Positions 24,501-36,600 of a DNA stretch of 64,000 nucleotides are shown in pieces. Source of the DNA: Clitoria ternatea (lineage: Eukaryota > Streptophyta > Magnoliopsida > Fabales > Fabaceae); assembly GCA_037962975.1 (NCBI GenBank), contig CM075672.1, forward strand, positions 55,064,501 through 55,128,500, given 5' to 3'. A program made the position numbers and the translations under genes. The notes beneath the pieces were generated by a model. It was not told where the DNA came from. It did not search any database and saw nothing but the letters and a program-made list of their open reading frames with translations. Position 1 is the first letter of the stretch. Each line of letters opens with the position of its first letter.

Positions 24501-26419
24501 CTTGAGGGATTTCAATTTTCTTATTGTTCATTACCAACTTTCATTAAACGCTTTAACGTAAAATAAAACCCCAAAACATGCAATCAAAAATTGTGAGATG
24601 GTTATGGTCTTCCTAGAAAATAAAATAAACCTAAAGGAACTATGGTGTCTTGACTTCATGAAGTCCTACTTCTTGAAACCACCATCCTCCTAGAGTCACC
24701 ACTCCTTTGTTCCTTTCAAGGTCATATCCATCACCACTCTAGGTTTCTTCTAGGTCTCCACCTTGTTGGCTTTTCCAAGATTATAATGTAATAAAGAAAA
24801 CTTATTTTACATACGAGTGAAGGGTTGAGAGAAGAAATTTAAGAATAGAGAAAGGCACAGCACGCAGGCTGTATTTAAAATTAAATAAAAAAATCTAAGA
24901 CCATAACCATTCACCGCTGGACGTGTTAATTAATCAATTAATAGAGTAATCAATTGTATTTAAAATAAAATAAATTTTAAAACACATAATTAAACACACT
25001 GGGTCATAAAAGGAAAACTACGCAAAGAAGTTTGGCGGCTCTATTGACCGTTCAACAGACAGGGTCAAGGGGTGTTCCAACCTAAAAATTTAGTACTGTA
25101 ATCAAGTTAGTTCCCAGGAAAGAGAGGTGGGTCCGGAGTGACCGCTTAAGTACCAAGTCTTTCCTAGCCAGAACGTCCCACTGACCATTAACAACTCAAA
25201 ATATTCGGTTATGATTTCAAACAATTTAAAATCTTTAATTTTGAAACAGCCAAGATTTAACTTTTAAACCTTATCTTTTGACCCTTACAATTATCCTAAA
25301 ATAGGAATAGTCAAAGTTTAACTTTTAAACTTTATCTCTAGAGTCTCAACAATCATCCTAATTTTTAGGAACGATCAAGGTTTAAATTTTAGACCTTATC
25401 TCTAGAGTTCAAGATATTTTATTTCAAACCCTATTAAATTTGATAAAGATCTTATCTTTAATTTGTAACTTTTACAAATCCTATCAAATTTATTAAGGAT
25501 TAAATATTTGATTTTAAAATTATTAAATTTAATAAAGATCTTATCTTCTATTTGTAACAATTACAAATCATATTAAATTTAATAAATATGAATCAATTTG
25601 TAACTCCTACAAATCACATTAATTTTAAAAAGATCACATATGATGCAAATCCTATTAAAATTAATAAGAAGAAATTATTTAAAATTATTTAATTTTAAAA
25701 GGATCACAAACAATGTAAATCCTATTAAAATTAATAAAAATAAATTATTTAAATTTGTAACTCTTACAAACTTTAATTTTAACAAATAATTAAAAATTTG
25801 ATTTGTAACTTTTACAAATCGAATTTAAAATATAATATTAAAATCAAATATTTTATTTGTAACATTTACAAATAAATAAAATACCATTACGGCTAGGTTT
25901 CAACTTTTGAATCTTAGTTTTCATTACGGTTAAGGTTTAACTCTTAAACTTTCTAAACACAATCTCACATAAACAATTCATATTAGGAAAGAGAAAGCAT
26001 ATAGACGTCATTGCATACAACCCTTGATTTCAATTTAATTAAATAAACATAAAACATGCCTTATAATTAGAACACATATAAAACAATCACCATTGCAACA
26101 TACAACATGTTCATATAATAAAGCACATCCTAAAAACATGTTCTTTAATTAAAATGTTGAGAAAAGAAATCAACATACATAAAGCAAAAATATATTGATA
26201 TTAGCTTTCAAAAGGTGCAACCTTTGCAACATATCTCATAAAAATGCAACCTTTATATAATATCTCATTAAAAATGCAACCTTTGCAACATATCTAATAA
26301 AAGATACAACCTTTGCAAAAAGATTCAACCTTTACAATTCTTTTCATAAAAGAAATTTTAATTTTATTTTTACATGTTCTTTAAATAAATGTTTGCCCAA
26401 AACACGGTTTTGTAACCAG
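24500..26419 (-). other. AT-rich leader of nested Copia element
   Basis: No gene. 25200-25900 is made of imperfect repeats of 'attaaatttaataaagatc/tttgtaacttttacaaat'. 26210-26335 holds four to five copies of a roughly 35-bp unit containing 'atgcaacctttgcaacatatctcata'. This is a long untranslated region between the primer site and the old coding part. Confidence 0.5.
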
Positions 26420-26431
26420 GCTCTGATACCA
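26420..26431 (-). other. Primer-binding site, tRNA-Met type (Copia element)
   Basis: Plus strand gctctgatacca; on minus tggtatcagagc, one base inside the 5' LTR. This is the standard initiator tRNA-Met primer site of Copia elements and it fixes the element on the minus strand. Confidence 0.9.
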
Positions 26432-26432
26432 C

Positions 26433-27708
26433 TGTTAGGAATCCCTAGTGTATGAGCAGCGGAAATACAAGGATTCCCATAGGATTTGCAAAGCGCCGTG
26501 TTTCAAAGCATAAGACAAACACAAAAAAATTACGTTTTAGGATTACCTCTTGAAGAATATCGAAGCAATCGTAGCCTCGTCCTTTAGGAGTCCACACGAG
26601 TACTCCCACCAGAAATGCTACACCTTCCAAATGCTAGTTTAACGGCGTGTAGCTTTTGCAACTTTTGCGTATTTTTGTGTCTCTTTTGGGTAGCCTCCTA
26701 TGAGCATCTTATGCTCTATTTATAGGCTTAGGTTTGACCTAATTTGATCTCTAAAGAGTGGGCTCCTTACTCATTCTAAATGAGTTAGACCCAATAGTCT
26801 TATTTTAGTCTAACTAAAATAAAAAGCTATTTTTTGATGGGCTTACTCTATGTGTGCGACCCTATAGGTAAAATACTCAGTTATATTAATAATAAACTAT
26901 TTTATTATTAATATAAAATAAGAGCGGCATCTAGCAATGCATCATTATGTCCGAATATTATTTATTAACAACATAACCTATAAGTGATAATTATTTTATA
27001 TGTTTGTTCCTTTTGTCACGATATCCTAATTGGGCCCAAGGCATGGTCGTGTCATCCTTGTACGGTCCAATTTATTTTACTTGATACCAGAGTAGACTTT
27101 ATCCGAATAAATATCCAATATTTATTCTTTCTAGCATGGCCATGCATTTCCTTAGTCTCACTCCATCAAGTGGCCTATAGATATCACTCCTGTCACATAG
27201 GAGAGACAAATCCCATCTACATCACCCATATCCCTCTGCATAATTTGTACATTGCCTAACCACAACCTTTATAGTCCTCTTATTACAGAAGACGTTTGAT
27301 TGTATTAAAACAATAAACTCCTTATGTAGGAATCGTAGTGACTTCAGGTCAAAGGACTACATATACCATTATCACATTGAGAATCGTTTATGACATTCAT
27401 GTAACGATCCATGCAACGTTCTCATGGTGGGTCTGTCCAGTACATCATTACTCTTAATGTGTACCCGTGTGAAGACTTGATATCATTTATATCCATGATC
27501 TGTGAGATCAGATCATCAGTACATTCACACACTAGTCCTAATGTATTTACATGTCCCCACGTAAATACTTGACTAGGGACATTTTAGGAATAACTCTCAT
27601 ATGACCTATTACTCCAAGGATATGTAAAAGTTGTTAAACTATTTAACAAAAAATGACTTATTCAAAATGATGCGAACCTATATAGGCTTTTAGTGTATAT
27701 TTCCAACA
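26433..27708 (-). repeat. 5' LTR of nested Copia element
   Basis: Plus-strand tgttaggaatcc to tttccaaca, followed by aaaat, the second target-site copy. Confidence 0.9.
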
Positions 27709-27713
27709 AAAAT

Positions 27714-27960
27714 AGAGTCTTAATCCCCCGAAATCCCAAGATATTCTCAACTCTGATTTTTAAAGTGTCAAGTAAATTTTATTTTTATATTTATTAGCAT
27801 TCTGTGCAACTTTAATTTGTGCTTTATTTTAGAAAAATCTTAAAAATCAATTGTGTGGATAATTAAATTTCAATATGCTGGTACTTTGAACACAGTCCCT
27901 GTGGAGAACGATAATCTTTTATATTACGCGACATAACCCATGCGCTTGCGGGCCCTGTCA
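27714..27960 (+). repeat. 3' LTR of element 2, terminal part
   Basis: Continues the 3' LTR exactly where it stopped at 19487, after the duplicated aaaat. It ends ggccctgtca at 27960 and is followed by the tatat target-site copy. Confidence 0.9.
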
Positions 27961-27965
27961 TATAT

Positions 27966-30116
27966 ATGTAAAATATACTGATAACTGTTAATCGGAAGTT
28001 AATTATGACCCGATAACCAAATTTAAAAGGAAAGAAAGATATGACTAGAAGAATATTTTATAGGTTAACCAAATTACATCGAATAAAACATATTTCAAAA
28101 AGTATACCCACTAGGTAGACCTGCATGTATGATTGATTGGAGTGATACTTGAATGTGTGTGTATTTCTAGATGAACTATGTAAAGTGTGCCTTGTGTATG
28201 AATATAAGAAAGTATATGTGATAATAATATGAGAATTATGTATGAAGGTTGTTATAAATCATAATGCGAACTATAAAATAAGTCGCGGTAGGGTCCTAGT
28301 GTGATATGGGATTAGAAATGATGTGATGGAATGGTATTGGAAAATCGTCATGATGGCACACCAAGGTGCGGGTGAGTACCTTGGAATATGATGAATGATG
28401 ATGTACAACCTCTTTTATTCTTAATTGCCAGTTAACAACTTAAGACAACATGAAAAAATACGAGTGAGTTATCATAAAAGTGAAAAGTAAAATAAAATAT
28501 CACTCAACTAACTAAGTCACTCATAAAACAAATAAAGTCATTGGTGGGTAAACTAAGTAACTATATAATACCAAATAAAACCCAAAGTACACTCACAAAT
28601 AGACTAGGGTGATCTATACTCTTAGTAATTAATATAACTCAAATTGAATAAGTTCCCTCTCAATAATATAAAGAATAATATCATAAGGAAACTTAGGGTG
28701 ATACTTGATAAGCCACACCTCATAAAGTGAGTGAGAGTAATTAAAAGACAGAGCTACCCAGCAAAGAGTCAAAATGATCCAATATAAATTCCAGCATTAA
28801 AAATAAAAATAGGCAGTCAGAAGGACCCTGCTGATGACGGATATATTTAAAAAGATAAAAGATTATGCATTGAACATGCATCATCTATATATGATCTTGT
28901 GGAAACTAGAGCATACCCCTGGATATGCTGGAGGACATTCACGTTCGATCTCCAAGGAGAATCTTGGGAGTACCCAATGGCATCAGAGTCGCGCCTGAAG
29001 CCGAGTGAGATGATGCAAGCCTGGTTTACTTTGACTAAATGACAAAATGTAACTATGATAATGTAGAGCTAAGTCCCATTATGATATGATTATGATTGAT
29101 GAGATGAGATGGATGCATGATGAGTAGGACTTGCGATTCCTTTTGATACCCTATTATGTGATGGGATATTTAGGGACTTGGTGGGCTTTGATCACTCTAG
29201 TGTAGAAATATTGTGGCCAAGGGCAGCTTGAGCAGAACGGATTCTGGTGAATATGATGATGATGTGATCCTGTAGTAGACGTACTGTAGATGGTATGATG
29301 ATAATGATGAATTGATTTTTTGGGCCCACATGCATCATAATGGCTTAAGAATAAGACAAAGCATAATGGAAACAAACCATGCATAACATTACATGTTCAC
29401 TTCTTTATTGACCTACCATGTGTCTGTGATTGCTTATTGTTTGTGATAACTGTTATTAAATATTGTGATAGATAATATGATATATATATATATAATATCT
29501 TTATAAGACTGTGATTGAGAAGATGGGGAAAGGATCATAGATATCGGATTAGTAAGGGGAAGTAGATTAGTACATGATAGGTAGTATATATATATCAGAT
29601 TAGTAAGGGGAAGAGAATTTAGTATTATAACTAGAATAAGAATGATAATGGTACATCTTATGCCATATGGGAGGATGTCTGAAATGACATCTCTCTAATT
29701 GTTATGAAGGAATATACTCACCCTTACAACTTTATTCTAAACCCTAATTATACTGCACCTACCACCAAAAAGATCAAAAAAGACCTCGCGTAGAGGACAG
29801 GGTTTACCAAAAAGAGTTACTCATAATAGACGGAGCTAGATATGGACCATAGGGAGTCATCAGGGAAGCACGACGAAGCAAACAACAATAAAAGGATCTT
29901 ACGGGAGCCTGTGTGCCCCTAATTTTTAGTATGCACAATGTGTTAAGTATGATCATATATTGTATATGACTGAGTTATATATAATGTATCTATTCCATAA
30001 ATTTTATTGTACAAAAAAAGAAAAAAAACTTCCACATTTTTCTAAAACTTGTAACCTCTTATTTAAGTTAGATGATCTAGTGGAAAGGATTATCCTAGTT
30101 AATTGAGGGTGTTACA
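27966..30116 (+). mobile_element. Family A LTR, copy 1, right part
   Basis: The remainder of the LTR begun at 7311. It ends with gattatcctagtt...gagggtgttaca, very similar to the end of copy 3 (53890-54084). The segments 28250-28390 and 28930-29030 correspond to parts of copies 2 and 3 (the 'gggagta.. caatggc .. cgcctga.g.cg' phrase). Contains a short (TA)n at 29480-29494. No coding sequence. Confidence 0.65.
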
Positions 30117-30182
30117 GAAAGGCCTTGTATGTTCCTGATTATTCATGAGTACTCTAGAGATTTTCCTAATTCTCATGCAAGG
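30117..30182. other. 66-bp spacer between two family A LTRs
   Basis: Starts with gaaag, the probable target-site copy of family A copy 1, and runs to the start of copy 2. Nothing recognisable; probably the DNA into which copy 1 inserted, continuing 6884-7310. Confidence 0.4.
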
Positions 30183-30699
30183 TGTAACAACCCTGATTTT
30201 CTAGAATAGGAGCCCAAGCTTTACTAAGTCTTTTAGGAGAGTTGAGGCTTTGGCCTAGCCCCTAGGTTGTTCTGAGCACAAGGAAGAGAGACCCCGAGAG
30301 AATGTGAATAGGGAATAACTCAGTCAAATGAAATAAGTGAGTGAGAGAGGCTTTGTGTAATAGTGAAATTTAGAGGAATTTATTGACTTGGTAGTGATTT
30401 ATGTGAGGAGATAATTGTGTTTGATTTAACATTAGAACTATTAATAAGATGTGTATATATATATATATGTATATTCTTGTTAGTGATGCTAGAAATAATG
30501 ATTTATGAATGATGTTTAATCTTGGTAATTTATAGATGATGTTAGTCAATTATCTGTTAAAAGTGCCATAAACGATTGAGAATATTTAGACTTATTTAAG
30601 TATTAAGTTATATTTTAAGGTTTTATAATTATTAGAGTCCAATATAAGATATTAATTAAACTTTCTAATAAAAGTGATTAGTAGATAATACATTATTTT
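30183..30699 (+). mobile_element. Family A LTR, copy 2, left part (split by Tekay-like element)
   Basis: tgtaacaaccctgattttctagaatagg closely resembles the start at 7311, and the phrase 'gttgaggctttggcctagcccct' also matches. It is interrupted at 30699 and continues at 40848. Confidence 0.65.
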
Positions 30700-30920
30700 T
30701 GTAACATCCCAGTTCTGAAGTTAGATACCGAATAAAAATTAAATAATAAGAAATTGAAAGTAAAGTAAAGAATTAGTTGTTAATCATAATCAATATAGCC
30801 TGAGAGTTAATGACAAGTTAATTGGACTTAATTGATGGGATGTGGCTGTCTGTGATTGGCGGAAGGTGTGAGTGGACTGTGACTCACGCTTTCCCATCCC
30901 ACTCCTTCTCCTCGCATGCG

Positions 30921-30927
30921 TATATAG
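30921..30927 (+). promoter_or_regulatory. TATA box of element B 5' LTR
   Basis: TATATAG in the context catgcgtatataggtgc, upstream of a CT-rich leader. The equivalent is at 38359-38365 in the 3' LTR. This is the likely promoter for the genomic RNA. Confidence 0.6.
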
Positions 30928-32149
30928 GTGCATATTCACTATCACCGTGGGTGCAAAAACTTCTCCCACTACTCCATTCTCTCTTTTTCTTCTTCGTCTC
31001 CATCTTCTTTCCTTTCCCCTGTTTCTGTTCGTCACGACGACAGTGCGGGAAGAAGGTCAGAGCCCCGACAGGTGAAGGACGATCGTTGAAGCAGAGGAAG
31101 AACAACACTCCAACCCCGAACCAAGTGCAGAGTACAACAGAGTGGAGAAAGGCTGAACGAATCAGTAGAAGGGCGTCAGATTCAACGTCGAAGAGCAGAT
31201 AAGCTTCTTGAAGTTCCTTTCGTAGGTAGGGGGCGCTTGCATGTCAAATGCATGGTCCACGAACGGTACCAGATGAATGTACTGCTTGAGTGTATGTGCA
31301 AGTGTTTGTGATGATTGGATCCTATGCATGATTGAAGATTCTGGATTCCGTGTGTTTTATAGTGGTTAAACAGTAAATGCTTGTAATCTAGATGGTGGTG
31401 AAGTAGTATGTTAGTATTGATAATAACGAATGATATGCATGGTTCTATCCTTGTTAACACTATGAGAATATGAATGTGTGCTCGTTAGTTGATTTGTCAG
31501 ATGCTATTACTTTGATTGCTGATGGTTGAACATATTGGTGTAAATAATAAAGCGAATAAAGGTTACATTGAATCTGTTCCTACTTAATGGTTACGAAGGA
31601 GGTATCGGTGGTGTGATGACGCTTGCTGGTAAATGCATTTAGCTGCATGTGTAAGAGTGGGGTGACCCGTGGAAGGTCAAGAGCCCCGAGGGAATGACTT
31701 CTAGTTACAGACCTCAGCTAGATTCCGAAGGAGCTCGTGGTAGCCGTAGGAGCTAGAGAAGAGTCTCGAGACGCCAATGGGAGGCCGGTACCACGCGGGA
31801 AGAGCTGAAGGACGAGGGGCCAGGAGAGGGGAAAACTGTAACTGAAAGTCATCACTCGAGTCGGATCCACAGGCATGCATGTAGATATGAGGTTGATTAG
31901 AGTAGTACGTATAACGTGTGTGGAGTGTTATGAATGATTTCTGAGTGTGGGGAATACCTGTGTGTGTTGTATGTATGTCATAAATGTTATTTTGCCGTGC
32001 CTAACCTTAATTAATCTGAAAACGATTGAATGGATGTGAATGTGCATACTGGCACTGATACTGAGTCCTTGATTGTCATTTTACATGTAAAAGCTCACCC
32101 CTGCAATGGCTACATTTTCAGTGAACATCTCTCGGAATGAAGGATGAAG

Positions 32150-33040
32150 GAGGAGCCGAGTGCAGGACAATGAATCCGAGCGATATTGGAACATATATCT
32201 ACATGTATATATGTATATATGTATATATACTGTGTCTAACGTTTGGTTAAGCCTTGGCCGGCTCATGTTTTTGTTTTAGTCCTTACATTAAAACTTGAAC
32301 AGCCTCGGGTAACAGAAGTCATGATGAAGTTCTTGTAATTATATGAATGCTTTCGTTTATATATGTATATGTTGTGTGTTCTTCTATACTGTAAGTGATG
32401 TTTGAGCGGTGAAGAGGAATGTATGAGTATGTCTTATGAGCGTAGGGTAATTATAATCCGAGTGATTAAATGGTAGTATGCCGAGTGAGTCAGTCGCTAT
32501 TCCCCGAATGATTATAGGCCTGAGGATTTCCGAGTAAAAGTAAGTATGAAATCCTGAGTGAGGAAGAGTTGGTATTCACGAGTGAAAACCTCGAGTGATT
32601 CCCTTCTGAGAGAGGAGTTTGAATGGTGGTTTAGAGTGGATTGGATCTTAAGTGTAAGGCATCGGTAACCCGAGTGAAAGATGTAAAGTCCGAGTGAGGA
32701 TTGGTATCCCGAGTGGTTGGGTTTCGAATAAGTCCGAGTGGGACTTAACTACCTGATTTCCCGAGTGAATGTGTGAATGTGCTCCGAATAATGGATAGGA
32801 AATGTGACCCGATTGTGTTAAGGTTGGAGTGCGTCGAGTGATGTTTGAATAGGATATAGTCTGAGTGAGAAGGAGTTCTGGAATCTGAGTGGGATAACCC
32901 TCAGTTCCCGAGTAGAGTATAAGTGTCGCCGTATGGATAAAATTGGAAGGCTAAGTTATGGAGTTCCGAACGGACTTAGGAATGAATTTTCGAGTGGACT
33001 TAGTCGGTTACCGAGTGTATGGATGCCCCGATGCCGAGTG
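32150..33040 (+). repeat. CCGAGTG word cluster in element B 5' LTR
   Basis: About ten exact CCGAGTG words and several one-base variants (tcgagtg, ctgagtg, ccgagta), all in the same direction as transcription. The copy in the 3' LTR is at 39590-40485. The cluster lies downstream of the TATA box, so it is part of the RNA leader. Confidence 0.85.
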
Positions 33041-33059
33041 ATGAATTTACCATGTGAGG

Positions 33060-33195
33060 CTTTTCGCTTCAGCGAACGAAGGATCCGCTCCAGCGAATGT
33101 GTGTTTGGGAAGGCTTTTGTGTTGGCATCGCTTAAGCGGATCGTGCCTCGCCCGAGCGACTAGAGCTGTTTCGCCCAGGCGCTGATGTGTTTCGC
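33060..33195 (+). repeat. Cluster of CGC-N4-GCG short palindromes (element B 5' LTR)
   Basis: Consecutive variants: tcgcttcagcga, ccgctccagcga, cgcttaagcgg, tcgcccgagcga, tcgcccaggcgc, tcgctgaaccga. The outer CGC/GCG is kept while the centre varies between pyrimidine-purine combinations. The 3' LTR copy is at 40500-40640. Confidence 0.8.
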
Positions 33196-33392
33196 TGAAC
33201 CGAATGGGTCGGTTCCAGCATTATACCTTCCGCTGATTGCTATATGTGTGAATGCTCTTTTATTTCCATTGCCTTCTTTCTTTTTCTATGCCGATTGACC
33301 AGTGGTTGATTTCGTGAAAACATTTTCCCTGTTTCTGGATTTATTATTTATTAAAAAAATAATAATAATAATAAAAAATTGGTGTTACATTT

Positions 33393-33404
33393 TGGTATCA
33401 GAGC
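33393..33404 (+). other. Primer-binding site, tRNA-Met type (element B)
   Basis: tggtatcagagc, three bases after the 5' LTR, is complementary to the 3' end of initiator tRNA-Met. Confidence 0.93.
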
Positions 33405-33669
33405 AGACCGAAAGGTCCAAGGCCAAGGTATGCTTACCGAGTGTAAGCGGTTGTGTGTTTTCTGACTAAATGGTCATAATTGTTGTGATGTTAGTTGAAC
33501 CTGATTGATATTGGCTTGTGGATAGGAGGTTGTTTCCTCCTGGTCCGATTGTGTGTGTAACCTGGAGGAATGATATAATGTGCTAAGCTATTAAATGTTA
33601 GACTGAAAACCCGATCGGTAGTAAGTGGCTCGGTATACTTATCCTCGAATGTTGATTTTAGGATAAGGA
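33405..33669 (+). other. Short leader between primer site and gag
   Basis: 265 bases without a gene. The gag ATG follows the sequence ttttaggataaggaatgacg. Confidence 0.6.
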
Positions 33670-36600
33670 ATGACGCATCGCCAAAGCATGGAGGCTATAG
33701 CCACAACATTCCAACGCTTTGCGGACGTGTTTGAAAGGCAGGGCCAGACTCGAGCTGAGGATGGCCATGTGCTGGACCGCTTTCTGAAGAGGAAACCAAG
33801 TGAGTTTCAGGGAGGACGTAATCCGGAGGCAGCTTTTAAATGGACTCAAGAACTGGAGAGGGTTTTTGGGGGTCTTCGTTGTATCGAGGCCCAAAAGGTG
33901 GAATGTGCAGTGTATATACTGCGAGATGAAGCGGAGAACTGGTGGAAGATAGCCAGAAGCCGATTCCCTAATGATGAAGCTCAGCTGACATGGAAATATT
34001 TTAAGACATGCTTCTTAGAGAAATACTTCCCCGACACAGTGAGGAGTCGGAAGGAGTTGGAGTTTATGGAGTTGAAGCAAGGCTCCATGACTGTGGAAGA
34101 ATACGCGACAAGATTTGAGGAGTTGTGCCTATTCTACCCACCCTTCCAACAACCTGGGACGGAGAGCTCGAAGTGCCTTAAGTTTGAGAATGGATTAAGA
34201 TCAGATGTTAAGAGGGCCTGCAGATACCATGAGATACGGAGTTTCCCTGCATTGGTGAATAAATGTAGGATATTTGAAGAAGATGACAAGGCCCACTCGG
34301 GCCAGAGCAGCAGAGCCAACCAGTATCTGAGGCCTCAGCAGTCACGTTTCAAGAGGCCAGGGAACGTAGGAAGAAATGAACCCTTCACTAGATATCAGGG
34401 TCGCGGTGACCGAGGGAGACAGATGAGTGGACAACCCAGGTATGGTAAGTGTTTTAAATGTGGTGGCGACCACTTTGCTCAGAGTTGCAATGATACCGAT
34501 GTTAAGTGTTTTCACTGCGGGAATAGGGGACACATTCGCCCTGACTGCCCCCAGCTCCGTCAAACAAATGCTAGTGTGCGTCAAGGAGGGTTCCAGGTGA
34601 AGAGCAATAGGAATGATGGACAAAACTCACGGGGCGGAAACAACAGAGCTAGAGGGAATATGATGGTTGCCCCAAATATCAGGAGGAGAGACACCGACCA
34701 ACCAGCCACTGGAAGAGTCTACGCCATCAACGCAGAAGAAGTCGCACAAGCAAATGACTTAGTACAATGTAAGTGCTCACTCGGTAGATACACACTTAGT
34801 GTAGTTTTTGATTCTGGAGCTACCCACTCCTTCATAGCTGATGATTGTGTAAAACGTTTGAAATTACCGACCGTGGAAATGGATCGGATTTTGGAAGTAG
34901 CCAATCCGACTGGTCCTAAGGTACTGACCTCGTCAATGTGCAAAGAAGTGACGTTCGAATTGTGCGATCGGAGTTTCACTTTCGACTTGGTGTGCATACC
35001 CTTGAAGGATCTTGATATCGTGCTCGGGGTAGATTGGCTTTCAGCCAACGAGGTGTTAGTGGATTGCAGAAACCGAAGGATAATTTTCCCGAGACAGCAC
35101 CATGAGGACTGCACAGCACAAGGTATAACTCAACTATTCATGATGCTTTGTCTAACCGAGGGAGAGAGTAAAACCCGAGTGAACGAAATCCCGATTGTCT
35201 GTGAATTTCCAGAATTGTTCCCTGAAGACGTACCGAGTGTCCCTCCCAATAGGGAAGTCAAATTCTCTATAGACTTGATCCCTGGGGCCGAGCCAGCCTC
35301 CTGTGCACCTTATAGAATGTCCCCAACTGAATTGGCTGAGCTGAAGAAGCAAGTAGATGAGTTACTCGGAAAACAATTCATTAGGCCGAGTGTATCACCA
35401 TGGGGCGCACCTGTGCTGCTTGTTAAGAAGAAGGATGGCAGCATGAGACTTTGTATAGATTACCGACAGCTGAACAAACTCACAATTAAGAATCGTTACC
35501 CGTTACCCAGAATTGATGACTTAATTGACCAACTACGTGGAGCCTCAGTCTTCTCAAAGATCGACCTACGATCGGGATATCACCAAATCCGAGTGAAGGA
35601 CTCGGATATCCCAAAAACTGCCTTTAGGACTCGGTATGGCCACTACGAGTATGTAGTGATGCCGTTCGGTGTTACAAACGCCCCTGCTGTCTTCATGAAT
35701 TACATGAACAGCATATTCCACCCCTATTTAGACCGATTCGTAGTTGTTTTCATTGATGACATCCTAGTCTATTCTAAGACTTCCGAGGAGCATGAAGAAC
35801 ACCTCCGAGCGGTACTCCAAGTGTTAAGGGAGAAGCAGTTGTTCGCGAAGCTTTCAAAGTGCGAATTCTGGATGAATAAGATCCACTTCCTCGGACATGT
35901 AATTTCCGAGCAAGGTGTCTCGGTGGACCCTTCGAAGGTGACAGCTATAATGGCATGGGAGAGACCCAAGTCGGTCTCGGAGATAAGGAGTTTTATGGGC
36001 CTGGCAGGTTATTATAGAAGGTTCATTGAAGGTTTTTCTAAGCTGGCGTTACCACTAACTAAATTGACTCGGAAAAGCATTCCCTTCTTGTGGAGTCCCG
36101 AGTGCGAGAGCAGCTTCCGAGAGCTGAAGAACAAGTTGACGACTGCGCCAGTGCTGGCATTACCCGACTTACAAGAAAGCTTTGTAGTTTATTGTGATGC
36201 ATCAGGACTCGGATTAGGATGCGTGCTCATGGAGAGAGATCGAGTGATAGCGTATGCCTCTCGGCAATTGAGACCTCACGAGCAGCATTATCCGACCCAC
36301 GATTTAGAGTTGGCAGCTGTGGTGTTCGCACTAAAAATTTGGAGGCATTATTTGTACGGGTCCAGATTTGAAGTATACAGTGATCACAAGAGCCTTAAAT
36401 ACCTATTTGACCAAAAAGAGCTGAACATGAGGCAGAGGAGATGGATAGAATTCTTAAAGGACTACGATTTCGAGCTGAAATACCATCCGGGTAAGGCAAA
36501 TGTCGTTGCCGACGTGTTGAGTCGGAAATCCCTCCATATGGCAACAATGATGGCAAGAGAAGTGGAGTTGTTGGAGCAGTTCCGAGAGATGAACTTACAT

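Larger units (their letters stand above)
19488..27708 (-). mobile_element. Degenerate minus-strand Copia LTR retrotransposon nested in element 2
   Basis: Two 1.28-kb direct repeats (19488-20764 and 26433-27708), about 99% identical by eye, bound an 8.2-kb element. It is flanked by the 5-bp duplication aaaat (19483-19487 and 27709-27713). Read on minus, the right LTR is followed by a tRNA-Met primer site and the left LTR is preceded by a polypurine tract. The internal 5.7 kb has only remnants of Copia pol (integrase, reverse transcriptase, RNase H), none open for more than about 80 codons. It also carries long AT-rich and tandem-repeat DNA. The order of domains (integrase before reverse transcriptase) identifies Ty1-copia. 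The contrast between fresh LTRs and dead pol suggests movement by another element's proteins. Confidence 0.9.
9630..27960 (+). mobile_element. Athila-like non-autonomous LTR retrotransposon (element 2), split by a Copia element
   Basis: LTRs at 9630-12758 and at 16604-19487 plus 27714-27960 share TG...CA ends, about 3.13 kb of length and roughly 98% identity by eye. They are flanked by tatat on both sides. Without the nested Copia insert the element is about 10.1 kb. It has a tRNA-Asp primer site and a broken gag-protease frame. It then has 1.3 kb of non-coding DNA up to the polypurine tract, with no reverse transcriptase, RNase H or integrase. The Gag and protease resemble those of Athila-group Ty3-gypsy elements. 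The lack of pol, combined with near-identical LTRs, points to movement in trans. Confidence 0.9.
30700..33389 (+). repeat. 5' LTR of element B
   Basis: tgtaacatccc to ggtgttaca. The TATA box is only about 220 bases in, so U3 is short and most of the LTR is transcribed leader. It holds a CT-rich stretch (30960-31020), AT/GT-rich sequence, a CCGAGTG cluster (32150-33040) and CGC palindromes (33060-33195), and ends with an AAT run (33355-33380). Confidence 0.93.

Noticed and set aside
30822..31202. 126-codon frame repeated at 38260-38640
   Set aside because: Preserved only because the two LTRs of element B are nearly identical; it spans the TATA box and pyrimidine leader and has no recognisable domain.
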